Positions 1 through 8,091 of a stretch of DNA of 64,000 nucleotides are shown in pieces. Origin of the DNA: a bacterium (GTDB lineage Bacteria; Planctomycetota; Planctomycetia; Kolteriales; Kolteriaceae); contig JAIELF010000024.1 in NCBI GenBank assembly GCA_019753235.1, positions 1 through 64,000 of the forward strand, in the 5' to 3' direction. The position numbers and the translations under genes were made by a program. The notes below the pieces were generated by a model that saw only the letters and a program-made list of their open reading frames with translations, had not been told where the DNA came from and did not search any database. Positions within the stretch are counted from its first letter, which is position 1. The number at the start of each line of letters is the position of its first letter.

Positions 1-1
1 T

Positions 2-427
2 AATGAACTCGGCGAGCACATTCGCCAAGAGGGACGCGAGTTCGGCACCGTCACCGGTCGACCACGACGTTGTGGTTGGTTGGATCTCGTGGCGTGCCGA
101 TACACGGCACTCTTAAACGGCGTGACCGAAGTCGGCGTCATGCTGCTTGATGTTTTGAGCAAGTTGGATGAAGTGAAAATCTGCGTCGCTTACGAGATCG
201 ACGGAAAAGAAACGACGGAGTTCCCTCCGTTCATTGGCGACCTCGAGCGTTGCCGACCGATTTACAGAACGCTCCCCGGGTGGAAGACCGACCTCCGCGG
301 ATGCCGACGCCCCAGCGATCTTCCTCCCGCTGCGCAAGAGTACATCCGAACGATTGCCGACTTCCTAAAAGTGAAGGTCCGCCTCGTCTCGGTAGGCCCG
401 GCACGCGACGAAACAGTCGAGTTCTAG
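2..427 (+). CDS. purA: Adenylosuccinate synthetase, C-terminal part (start outside window)
   Basis: This is the last ~141 codons of PurA, which joins IMP and aspartate using GTP in AMP synthesis in the cytoplasm. The frame is open from the window edge, so the gene begins upstream. The C-terminal family hallmarks are visible: the TGRPRRCGWLD segment, an RYTALLNG helix, a KLDEVKICVAYE stretch and the closing W(K)TD and LRGCRRP region. A TTG inside the frame at 80 is not the true start. A 9-bp hairpin about 40 nt past the stop may terminate it. Identification is by recognisable family motifs and is secure. Confidence 0.95.
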   Translation, partial: NELGEHIRQEGREFGTVTGRPRRCGWLDLVACRYTALLNGVTEVGVMLLDVLSKLDEVKICVAYEIDGKETTEFPPFIGDLERCRPIYRTLPGWKTDLRGCRRPSDLPPAAQEYIRTIADFLKVKVRLVSVGPARDETVEF

Positions 428-467
428 TGTAGTGTCACGTACCTGTCTGACTTTATGGCGGTCGAAC

Positions 468-491
468 CCGCTTGCGTCTTTCCGCAAGCGG
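468..491. terminator. Perfect 9-bp hairpin downstream of purA
   Basis: CCGCTTGCG (468-476) pairs exactly with CGCAAGCGG (483-491) around a 6-nt loop (TCTTTC). It lies 41 nt after the purA stop. There is no clear U-run after it, so a classical intrinsic terminator is only one reading. It is the first of several strong hairpins in this intergenic region. Confidence 0.5.
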
Positions 492-503
492 CCAGCCGGT
501 CTG

Positions 504-563
504 GACGGAGCCTTAGGCCGCCTTGCTTGGGCGAATGATGCAGCAAGTTGCGGCCTATCCGTC
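504..563. other. Strong two-part hairpin (20 bp) in non-coding DNA
   Basis: The outer arms GACGGA (504-509) and TCCGTC (558-563) pair perfectly. The inner arms TAGGCCGC-CTTGCT (514-527) and AGCAAG-TT-GCGGCCTA (542-557) pair over 14 bp with only a TT bulge, around a 14-nt loop (528-541). The strand of any transcript cannot be told from a palindrome. It could be a structured RNA, a terminator or a remnant of a palindromic repeat. The pairing was read directly from the sequence. Confidence 0.6.
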
Positions 564-592
564 GAGTCCGCCCTTGAGTCGCGGTAAAACGA

Positions 593-671
593 GGCGGCAT
601 CCAAGGGGTAGGCCTCCCTTTCGAACTCTTTCGCCCGCGAAAGGAGGCCTCGGGCCCCCTTGGAGGTCGCC
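593..671. other. Long compound palindrome
   Basis: Three nested arm pairs are present. GGCG (593-596) pairs with CGCC (668-671). CCAAGGGG (601-608) pairs with CCCCTTGG (656-663). GGCCTCCCTTTCG (611-623) pairs with CGAAAGGAGGCC (638-649) with one bulged base. Together this gives about 24 bp over 79 nt, far above chance for intergenic DNA. No ORF here resembles a protein. Candidate roles are a small RNA, the end of a lost mobile element or a repeat-type palindrome. Confidence 0.55.
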
Positions 672-916
672 GTCATAAGATCCCATCTGAATGAGACACA
701 GCACGAGTGGGCTCGGCTTGGAAACTCTTCTCGGGTGCGGAATTCTTCGAACTCCCGTTGGTCATTGAACGCCGATTCCCTGATGCCTGTTTTAAATTCG
801 TTTCCACCTAAGTCATTCAGCTAACTGTGGCTTACGTTCTGAACCAAACGTTTTTCCTGCAAAACGAGAATGTTTAAGTTGCAAATTGAGATCTCATTGG
901 CCAGGATTACAGTGCT

Positions 917-943
917 GTCAGACCAGCAACGGGCTGGGCTGAC
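917..943. other. 11-bp hairpin with one mismatch
   Basis: GTCAGACCAGC (917-927) pairs with GCTGGGCTGAC (933-943), with one mismatch, around a 5-nt loop. It lies about 200 nt upstream of the DUF4394 gene start. It could be an operator, a leader structure or a terminator. Only the pairing itself is observed. Confidence 0.4.
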
Positions 944-1145
944 GCCTGCCTTTGATCCCTAAGTAGATCCTCACCCGTGTTCCGCCAGTTAATCCTTGAG
1001 ACGGAAAGTTCCCCCCTTTTGACGAGTATTGGTTGGCCGGCCCACTTGGAATAAAAGCGGACGCCGAACCTTCTGACCTCTTTATTTGACACCCTGCCTG
1101 CGGATGATCGGCTTCGCGGAAATTGGTCGAGGAGTGGAGTATGTC

Positions 1146-2150
1146 ATGCGTCCTTATCCTACCTTAGCGCTACGCGCGATGTTTGTTTCCTCGCTGATTC
1201 TTGTCTCGTCTGCTCAAGCGCAGCAAGCGCAGATCGGCTTTGGCGTCAACAGTGTCGGCACGCTCTTTCGATTCGATGTCAACGCGCCGAGCGCCGTGAC
1301 CACCATCGGTCCCTTGGGTTTTGTGCCCAAAGGGATCGATTTCCGCCCAGGAACCAACAGCTTGTATGCCATCGATATCGGTCCAAACACCACCCAACTC
1401 TACACGATCGACATCAACACGGGCTCGCCGACAGCCGTGGGCGCGGGCTTCAATTCAAGCGGTCCCGGCTACGATCTCACCGGAAATCAAACCTTTGGAT
1501 TCGATTTCAACCCGAAGACGCTGCAGGGTGACAACAGCATGCGAATTCGATTGGTGTCGACGTCGAATGCCAATCTCCGTCTGAACTCGTCGACGGGCCA
1601 GATTGCCACTATCGATACGAACCTCGCCTTTGCCAATGGCAATTCGCCTTTCGTCGACGGATCGGCTTACATTAACAACATTCCTCAGACTCCTCAGGCA
1701 GGTGGAACGACATCGCTCTATAACCTGGATGTCCGCAACAATTCGCTTCTTTTACAGAATCCGCCAAACGCTGGGACGGTGTCGATCGTCGGACCGTTCG
1801 GCGTCACGATCAACAATACGGAGCGAAACACGCACTTCGATATATTCACGCCGCTGGACAACAACGACCCGACGATTGGTGGCGATTTTGCTTACGCCGT
1901 CCTGAAGCGTCCAGACGCGCCCATCAATGGACCGTTCGGTTCGTATCTTCTTTACAATGTCGACCTGTCATCCGGCCAGATCCTGAACGGCGCCTTGGTA
2001 GGGCCCGCTGCGACCCCCTTCGATTTCGTGGGTGGTTTCGCGGTTTCGCCGATTCCCGAGCCAGGTAGTATGGTCTTCATCGGCATGACGGCCGTCACGC
2101 TGGTCGGCTGGCAAATGCGACGTCGACAAGTGAAAGTTGATCAACAGTAG
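1146..2150 (+). CDS. DUF4394 exported protein with PEP-CTERM sorting tail
   Basis: The protein has 334 residues. It begins with a signal peptide (hydrophobic core AMFVSSLILVSS, then AQAQ). The body matches DUF4394-type repeats that describe parameter/value beta structure (motifs such as YAIDIG, LYTIDINTG, GFDFNP). It ends with PEPGSMVFIGMTAVTLVGW and an arginine-rich tail, the classic PEP-CTERM signal processed by exosortase at the inner membrane. ATG 1146 was chosen over earlier in-frame starts because GGAG lies 6 nt upstream (1136-1139) and the signal peptide then starts correctly. Function is unknown; it is probably a surface or extracellular protein. It stands alone, with no exosortase gene nearby. 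Confidence 0.85.
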   Translation: MRPYPTLALRAMFVSSLILVSSAQAQQAQIGFGVNSVGTLFRFDVNAPSAVTTIGPLGFVPKGIDFRPGTNSLYAIDIGPNTTQLYTIDINTGSPTAVGAGFNSSGPGYDLTGNQTFGFDFNPKTLQGDNSMRIRLVSTSNANLRLNSSTGQIATIDTNLAFANGNSPFVDGSAYINNIPQTPQAGGTTSLYNLDVRNNSLLLQNPPNAGTVSIVGPFGVTINNTERNTHFDIFTPLDNNDPTIGGDFAYAVLKRPDAPINGPFGSYLLYNVDLSSGQILNGALVGPAATPFDFVGGFAVSPIPEPGSMVFIGMTAVTLVGWQMRRRQVKVDQQ

Positions 2151-2237
2151 GAAGAGGTCAGGCGAAAATGGGGGCCGGGTCTGCGTCTTCGCTCGAAGAA
2201 TCCATTCCTCACTCCGAGGAGCCCCGTTCCCCCTTTT

Positions 2238-2480
2238 TCAGCATTCGGCGACCGACTCTTTGGGCAAGTCGTTGTACTTGACTTTAAGCACCACCTAAAA
2301 GCTGCAAAGCGCAAAGGCGACCACGTTACAACCGATCAACGGCCAAGAGCTGATCCGAACTCCGTACGTGAACCATCATCGGCACTCTTGCTCCGAATGG
2401 TCTTCCACACTTGGGGCAACATCACCAAAGTCCCAAGTGACGCTGCCGCATAGCCAATCAACTCGGTCAGAAACGACGAA
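2238..2480 (-). pseudogene. SemiSWEET-type sugar transporter, decayed
   Basis: Read on the minus strand from about 2470, one frame gives LTELIGYAAASLGTL-VMLPQV-WKTIRSKSADD, the first helix and PQ-loop of a SemiSWEET (half-SWEET sugar transporter of ~85 residues forming dimers). The frame then breaks at 2374. From 2366 a second frame gives YGVRISSWPLIG-CNVVAFALCSF, a TAG stop at 2297-2295, then VVLKVKYND to a stop at 2238. This matches the third helix. The middle helix (about 17 residues) is deleted, with a frameshift and an in-frame stop, and no good ATG remains at the 5' end. An intact gene with sequencing errors is less likely because a whole helix is missing. Confidence 0.75.
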
Positions 2481-2611
2481 TCCAGAAGGTTTCCTCTCTC
2501 CCTCGGCAGATCTATTCCACGGGTACATCCCGTTAGAATACGACGACCGTACCCGACCGCCGGGCCGGTCGCCGAGCCAAGGCGGTCGCGCCGATCGGCG
2601 AGGCTATCCTC

Positions 2612-2638
2612 TCGACAGCGAAAGCTTTGCTGTATAAA
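2612..2638 (+). promoter_or_regulatory. Possible promoter of the uppS operon
   Basis: TCGACA (2612-2617) and TATAAA (2633-2638) resemble -35 and -10 boxes, 15 nt apart, which is shorter than ideal. They lie ~100 nt upstream of the uppS start. Planctomycete promoters are poorly conserved, so this is a weak inference. Confidence 0.25.
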
Positions 2639-2741
2639 GTATGCGGAGAAGTTGGAATGCTGTGAAGAACGTTCCGCCGGACCGCGGACGTGATCTATAC
2701 AACATGAGGCAGATTCACCGCCAACGACGGATGAAGCGGGC

Positions 2742-3512
2742 ATGTCGACGATCGAATCCACCACAGCGGACTACGTGCGAAGTTGCGGACTTGATCCGCA
2801 GCGAATACCAGCACATGTTGCAATCATCATGGATGGGAACGGTCGCTGGGCACAGGAACGGGGCCTTCCGAGAATCGAAGGGCATCGCCAAGGGGTGGCC
2901 AGTGTCCGGCGGATCACCGAAGAGGCATGTCGGCTCGGCATCAGCCAGCTCACGCTGTACTGTCTTTCCATTGAGAACTGGAAACGTCCCAAGCAGGAAC
3001 TCGAACTGTTGATGCAGCTCTTAGAGACGTTTCTTGTCGAAGAACGATCCACATTGGTCAAGAATCACGTTCGGCTTCAAGTGATCGGTCGGCGAACGGA
3101 GCTTCCCTCGGCCGTGCTCGAGCGGATGGATGAGACGATCAGCCTTACGTCCAAACATACCGGCACGACGCTTTGTCTGGCGATCAATTATGGTGGCCGG
3201 GCGGAGATCGTCGATGCCGCCCGGCGGCTGGCCGAGCAGGTTCAGGCGGGGGAACTTCGGGTCGATCAAATTGACGAACGGGCGATGGAGAAATCGCTTT
3301 ATACGGAAGGGATGGTCGACCCTGATCTCCTCATTCGGACGGCGGGGGAACGCCGGGTTAGCAATTTTTTGCTTTGGCAGATAAGCTACGCAGAGATCTG
3401 GATCACCAAGGACTATTGGCCTGACTTTGAAATCGAGCACCTTCATCAGTCGATTCATGACTTTAGCCGACGCGAACGCCGGTTCGGTGGCCTTGTCTCT
3501 TCGCCGTCGTAA
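2742..3512 (+). CDS. uppS: Isoprenyl transferase (undecaprenyl diphosphate synthase)
   Basis: The protein has 256 residues, the usual size. It condenses isopentenyl diphosphate onto farnesyl diphosphate to build the C55 lipid carrier for envelope polysaccharides. Visible family motifs are IMDGNGRWA with the catalytic Asp near residue 31, GHRQG near 47-51, the YCLSIENWKRP segment, and C-terminal DPDLLIRTAGE followed by SNFLLWQISYAEIW. The RTAGE stretch has Ala where Ser or Gly is usual. It is the first gene of a six-gene plus-strand run, with the cdsA start 33 nt after its stop. It acts in the cytoplasm at the membrane face. Identification is secure. Confidence 0.96.
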   Translation: MSTIESTTADYVRSCGLDPQRIPAHVAIIMDGNGRWAQERGLPRIEGHRQGVASVRRITEEACRLGISQLTLYCLSIENWKRPKQELELLMQLLETFLVEERSTLVKNHVRLQVIGRRTELPSAVLERMDETISLTSKHTGTTLCLAINYGGRAEIVDAARRLAEQVQAGELRVDQIDERAMEKSLYTEGMVDPDLLIRTAGERRVSNFLLWQISYAEIWITKDYWPDFEIEHLHQSIHDFSRRERRFGGLVSSPS

Positions 3513-3545
3513 TTCGTGGCGGGTCTCGCTACGGAGGAGCACTCC

Positions 3546-4514
3546 GTGAGCAGCCCAGCAGAAGCAATGCGCGCTGCAGCGATGGCCCCGTCGGCCGACC
3601 GTTCGGGTCTGCGTGCCCGGGTGATCTCGGGCGTGTTGATGGCGTGCGTTTTGTTGGGGATGCTCATCGCCGACATTTGGTTTGCTCCGTACTACCCGCT
3701 CTTTGCCCTTATTGCTCTCGTGGTGGCCGCCCGGACAAGCTGGGAACTGGCCCAACTTTTACAGTTATTCCCGATCGAGATCCGACCCTGGTTCTGTGTT
3801 CTGGGAGGAATAGCGATACCGATGTCGGTTTGGTTGGCCGCGTTCGAGTGGCCCACCTATGTCGACCTCGCGGGGGGACACAACCCGAACTTTCGTCCGC
3901 CGGCCAGTCTCTTTTGTGCGTGCGCGATGTTGGCGTTCCTGATCGAGTCGTATGGCTACCGTTCGCCGGGCAAGGTAACGCTGGTCATTGCCGGGCACCT
4001 GGTGGTTTTCTTTTACGTCGGCATCCTGGGTAGCTTCGTGGTTCTTTTGAGATGGTTCGGCGAGACACCGGCCGAGGGAACGTACATCCTCATCATGACG
4101 GTATTCACGGCAAAATTCTGTGATATCGGTGCTTTCTTTGCTGGCCGATTCTTCGGCAAGCACAAGATGGCGCCGCTTTTGAGCCCTGGAAAAACCATCG
4201 AGGGAGCCATAGGTGGCCTCCTCACCGCGACCGCGTTCGGCACCTTAGCGCTCTTAGTGGGACATGCGTTTCACTGGCAGACAAGCCTACCATGGTATGC
4301 GGGCGCGATCTTCGGATTGGTCGTCGGTTGGGCTGCACAGATCGGCGACTTGATGGAGTCCTTACTCAAAAGGGATTGCCGAACGAAGGATGCGGGCCAT
4401 AGTATTCCAGGTTTCGGTGGCGTGCTCGACGTGGTTGATTCGGTCTTCTTCTCGGCACCGGTCGCCTATTTGCTTCTTTCCATCGGGAACGCGATTACCA
4501 GGCATCATTCCTAA
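3546..4514 (+). CDS. cdsA: Phosphatidate cytidylyltransferase
   Basis: The protein has 322 residues and many hydrophobic helices. It makes CDP-diacylglycerol from phosphatidate and CTP at the inner membrane. The C-terminal CDS signature is present as SLLKRDCRTKDAGHSIPG-FGGVLDVVDS. The usual HGG reads FGG and the usual DRxD reads DVVD, which departs from the classic pattern. GTG 3546 was chosen because GGAGGAG (3533-3539) lies exactly 6 nt upstream. A GTG at 3516 has no SD, and an ATG at 3567 is a third choice. The uppS-cdsA pair is a widespread arrangement. Confidence in the family is high; the altered signature is noted separately. Confidence 0.92.
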   Translation: MSSPAEAMRAAAMAPSADRSGLRARVISGVLMACVLLGMLIADIWFAPYYPLFALIALVVAARTSWELAQLLQLFPIEIRPWFCVLGGIAIPMSVWLAAFEWPTYVDLAGGHNPNFRPPASLFCACAMLAFLIESYGYRSPGKVTLVIAGHLVVFFYVGILGSFVVLLRWFGETPAEGTYILIMTVFTAKFCDIGAFFAGRFFGKHKMAPLLSPGKTIEGAIGGLLTATAFGTLALLVGHAFHWQTSLPWYAGAIFGLVVGWAAQIGDLMESLLKRDCRTKDAGHSIPGFGGVLDVVDSVFFSAPVAYLLLSIGNAITRHHS

Positions 4515-4534
4515 ACGGGAGAACATAGCTCGAT

Positions 4535-5581
4535 ATGAGCGAAGCAACACTCGACGGGATTGACCGAAACGAAGCCGTAGCTCTTTTCGGCAGCAAGGAC
4601 GAAAACCTTCGCCTGTTTCGAGATCTCCTTGGACTGAAGGTTATCGCTCGTGGCGACAAGGTCAGCCTGCAGGGCCCGGCCGAGCAGGTCGAACTCGGGG
4701 TCAAAATCCTCGACCAACTCCGGAGCCAATACCACCAGCACCGAAGCATCGGCCCGACCGATATTCGTGTTCTGATCGACCAACTACACGACGGCTCGGG
4801 GGTGGCTCCCTCGATCGCCCGAGAGGGGAGTGCCGAGATCGTCGGCCCGCTCCGAAGACTCCACACCAAAACCCCCGGCCAACGCGAATATGTCAGTGCC
4901 ATGCGGCAACACGATCTGGTCATGTGCGTGGGACCAGCCGGCACGGGCAAGACTTTTCTCGCCGTCGCCCAGGCTCTCGAAGAGATGCACCAGCGTCGTA
5001 TCAAAAGGATAATTCTGGTTCGGCCAGCCGTCGAGGCGGGCGAGAAGCTAGGTTTCCTTCCAGGGGACATGCAAGCGAAGGTGAATCCCTATTTGCGGCC
5101 GTTGCTGGATGCACTTCGAGACATGATCGATTTCCAGCAGGTCAAAAATTACATGGACAATGACGCGATAGAGTTGGCTCCGCTGGCATTTATGAGGGGT
5201 CGCACGCTGAACGATTCATTCATAATTTTGGACGAAGCTCAAAACACGACCATTCCTCAGATGCAGATGTTTCTCACCCGCATGGGGACGGGGTCGAAAA
5301 TCGTGGTTACGGGGGATACGACGCAGGTCGATCTCCCCTCGGGAACTCGTAGCGGGCTGAAGGATGCCCTCATACGATTAAGTAAGATACCGGGAGTCGG
5401 CATCGTTCGAATGGGTAAAGGAGATATCGTTCGCCATTCGCTGGTACAGGCCATCGTTCAGGCTTATGAAAAGCCGATCGATGCTCGCCGAGACCCAGCT
5501 CGTTCCGGCGAGTCGAATCGATCGGTTCCGGGTCACTTGCCATCGGAGCAATTGCCCGACGCTCCGGAGAATGAACCATGA
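4535..5581 (+). CDS. phoH: PhoH-family ATPase
   Basis: The 348-residue protein carries an N-terminal KH-like region and then the PhoH P-loop ATPase domain: Walker A GPAGTGKT (133-140), the conserved VRPAVEAGEKLGFLPGD segment, and Walker B ILDEAQN (231-237), then GDTTQVDLP. PhoH proteins are cytoplasmic and are linked to RNA metabolism; their genes are commonly found beside ybeY, as here (two genes apart). The last ~35 residues after YEKPID are low-complexity and probably disordered. GGGAG lies about 14 nt before the ATG. It sits 20 nt after cdsA. Confidence 0.95.
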   Translation: MSEATLDGIDRNEAVALFGSKDENLRLFRDLLGLKVIARGDKVSLQGPAEQVELGVKILDQLRSQYHQHRSIGPTDIRVLIDQLHDGSGVAPSIAREGSAEIVGPLRRLHTKTPGQREYVSAMRQHDLVMCVGPAGTGKTFLAVAQALEEMHQRRIKRIILVRPAVEAGEKLGFLPGDMQAKVNPYLRPLLDALRDMIDFQQVKNYMDNDAIELAPLAFMRGRTLNDSFIILDEAQNTTIPQMQMFLTRMGTGSKIVVTGDTTQVDLPSGTRSGLKDALIRLSKIPGVGIVRMGKGDIVRHSLVQAIVQAYEKPIDARRDPARSGESNRSVPGHLPSEQLPDAPENEP

Positions 5582-5693
5582 CAGGCGGATTACTTCCATC
5601 TCAACACAAGGCAAGGCGACATCGATTAGGACGCTGGCGGATCGAGCCTGGTGTCATGACGTTGTCAGCAGAAAGCTGGCATAGAGAGAGACC

Positions 5694-7934
5694 ATGTTCT
5701 CGGTAGACCGGCGACGCCGGACCAACAATCGCCTGGAGTTTCTGCGAAGTAAAGCGGTAGGAACGCTCGAGACGGGGCAGCGTCCCTCGTTCTGGGCGGG
5801 CTGGCCTGTGCGCGCTGTCCTCCTCACGTTGACGCTTCTGGCATCGACGATGATCCTAGCGATGGGAGGTCCGCCCTTTGCCTATCGCGAGGGGCAATAC
5901 ACCCAGCGAGAGATCCGCCTGGCGCATCCGCTGCAAATTGAAAACGTCACGGAGACCCGCAACGCACGCGAGCGAGCGGGCCGAGAGTCGCCTTGGGTCT
6001 TTTCGCATAACCCGCGTCCGGTCGTATTGGTTCGCGAGGGGATTCACAAACTCAGCAGTTCGATTGCTGCCGTCGAAACATTTGATGAGTTCAACAGCGT
6101 GCTCGCCAACGAATGGGGGATCAATTCCGATCTCTTCTCACAGCTTCGCAAAGAGATCAACAGCGCCGCGACCGTAAAGAAATTCAACGACGCGATCGAC
6201 CGCGTCCTCGATCCGTTTGTTCGCTTCGGGCTTTTGGACTCGGCCTCGATTCCGACCGATGCGAAACGCGATACCAGCGTGATCGAAATTCGCCCTGTCG
6301 GTGAGAACGTCAAGTATTTGCCGAAGATGGATGCGATTTTTCTTCCGATGATCCCGCAAGACGACGGCGTTCTCACCAAATCGCTTCGGGTTGAACTAGG
6401 CAAAGATCTCGCGGTTCCGGTTTTGAAGGTGCTTGTCCCGAAGTTGACGCCGACGCTGACTTTCGACGAATCCGCCACCAAGCTTCTTCAGCGATCAGCG
6501 ATCGAGAATGTCGAGCCGGTCGTCGACGAATACGCTGCCAACTCGCTGGTGGTGCCGGCCGGCACGATCATCGGCCCCGAACAGCTTCGTCTTTTGGCCT
6601 CGGAACATGCAGAGATGATCTCGCTGCGGACCTGGCTATCAGCAGATCGCTACAAGCGGTGGCTGGGACTCGCCACGATCGTCACGGGAGTTGCGATTCT
6701 GGGGCTTCTTTATCTGCGAATCACCGAGCCCAGAATCTCTCGCGAGCTTCGCCACTCCGCGATTCTTTGCTCGTTGGTGGTCGCGACACTGGCGATTGCT
6801 CGCTTGTTCGAATGGGATCCTTACCGAGCCCAGCTTATCCCGATTGCGGTCGGATCGTTTTACTTGGCTATTTCTTATGGCCGACCGATCGGCGTAATGA
6901 GCGCGATCGCCTGGAGCTTGCTCGTGGCGGTCATCCATGCCGATCCCTTGACAGAGTTCGCCGTTCTTGCGGGAGGAACCACCGCAGGCGTTCTTCTCTT
7001 GAACAACGTTCGTTCCCGAACCAAGCCTATCATCGTCGGCCTGGCGACCGGCACCGTGGCCGCGGGCATCGCGATCGGCCTAGGTTTGATCCTCGATTAC
7101 TCGGCCATCCTCGTTGCGACCGACGCGGCCCGGCTCTTTGGGTGCGGTCTGATCGCGGGATTCGTGATGAGCGGCAGCTTGCCCTTCGTTGAATCACTTC
7201 TCGGGATCGTGACCGACATCAGCTTGATCGAGCTGGCAGACAGCAGTCACCCGCTTCTTCAAGATCTCGTCCGCAAAGCTCCCGGGACCCACAACCATAG
7301 TGTGTCGGTATCGATCATTGCCGAGGCCGCTGCCAAGGCCATCGGATGCAACTCGCTAGCCGTGCGCGTGGGGGCACTCTTCCACGATGTTGGAAAAATG
7401 CTCAAGCCCCAATACTTCATCGAGAACAAAGGTCCGGACGATCTCAACCGCCACGATCACCTCGCCCCGGCGATCAGTACGCTCATCATCATCGGACACG
7501 TCAAAGACGGCATGGAGCTCGGCCGACAGCACCACCTCCCCCGGGTGATCATGAACTTGATCGAACAGCACCACGGGACGACCTTGGTCGATTACTTCTT
7601 TCATGAAGCATCGCGCGAACAGCAGTCAAATCCCGATTCGGAAGAGGAAGTCGACGAGACGGCATTTCGCTACCCGGGCCCCAAACCACAGTCAAAAGAG
7701 GCTGCGGTCATGATGCTGGCCGACTGCGTCGAGAGCGCTAGCCGGGCCCTCAGCGACCCGACCCCCGCACGGATCGAGAAGCTGGTCCACAATCTGACGC
7801 TGAATCGACTTCTGGACGGCCAATTTGAAGAATGTGGCATCACGCTCCAGGAAATTCACACGATCGAGCAAAGTCTGAAAAAATCACTGACAAGCGTGTA
7901 TCATGGTCGAATCAAGTATCCGGCTGCGGTCTAA
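5694..7934 (+). CDS. 7TM receptor-type HD phosphohydrolase (PgpH-like c-di-AMP phosphodiesterase)
   Basis: The 746-residue protein has a first membrane segment near 38-57, a large extracytoplasmic 7TMR-HDED-type region to about 320, six or so membrane helices (about 323-500), and a cytoplasmic HD domain. The HD domain shows NHSVSVS (534-540), HDVGK (564-568), a RHDHLAP stretch and EQHHGT (624-629), all metal-ligand motifs. Proteins of this architecture (YqfF/PgpH) degrade c-di-AMP. Position between phoH and ybeY is the standard gene order for this family. The 112-nt gap after phoH contains no gene. Enzyme activity on c-di-AMP is inferred from the family. Confidence 0.92.
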   Translation: MFSVDRRRRTNNRLEFLRSKAVGTLETGQRPSFWAGWPVRAVLLTLTLLASTMILAMGGPPFAYREGQYTQREIRLAHPLQIENVTETRNARERAGRESPWVFSHNPRPVVLVREGIHKLSSSIAAVETFDEFNSVLANEWGINSDLFSQLRKEINSAATVKKFNDAIDRVLDPFVRFGLLDSASIPTDAKRDTSVIEIRPVGENVKYLPKMDAIFLPMIPQDDGVLTKSLRVELGKDLAVPVLKVLVPKLTPTLTFDESATKLLQRSAIENVEPVVDEYAANSLVVPAGTIIGPEQLRLLASEHAEMISLRTWLSADRYKRWLGLATIVTGVAILGLLYLRITEPRISRELRHSAILCSLVVATLAIARLFEWDPYRAQLIPIAVGSFYLAISYGRPIGVMSAIAWSLLVAVIHADPLTEFAVLAGGTTAGVLLLNNVRSRTKPIIVGLATGTVAAGIAIGLGLILDYSAILVATDAARLFGCGLIAGFVMSGSLPFVESLLGIVTDISLIELADSSHPLLQDLVRKAPGTHNHSVSVSIIAEAAAKAIGCNSLAVRVGALFHDVGKMLKPQYFIENKGPDDLNRHDHLAPAISTLIIIGHVKDGMELGRQHHLPRVIMNLIEQHHGTTLVDYFFHEASREQQSNPDSEEEVDETAFRYPGPKPQSKEAAVMMLADCVESASRALSDPTPARIEKLVHNLTLNRLLDGQFEECGITLQEIHTIEQSLKKSLTSVYHGRIKYPAAV

Positions 7935-8091
7935 CAGACCACCAGGGAAGGGAGATCAACCTCGGCCGAACGTGTTCCTGACCGAGGAGCTTGCAAAGAG
8001 GCAAAAGAGGACCTGCTGATACTTGCAGCCAAAAAATGACCGACCGAGCCGTGCTCGGCATCCCCTTCGTTTCGAGGAACGTTCTTTCAAC

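Larger units (their letters stand above)
428..1145. other. 718-nt stretch without a protein gene
   Basis: It contains the four hairpins listed separately and no credible coding sequence. The minus-strand open frame across 365-676 runs over the purA end and the hairpins and has no family-like features. No tRNA, tmRNA or SRP RNA signature was recognised. The last ~60 nt carry the SD region of the next gene. Confidence 0.6.

Noticed and set aside
365..676. 103-codon minus-strand frame over the purA end and the hairpins
   Set aside because: It overlaps purA on the other strand and has no family-like sequence or SD. The strong palindromes explain its composition.
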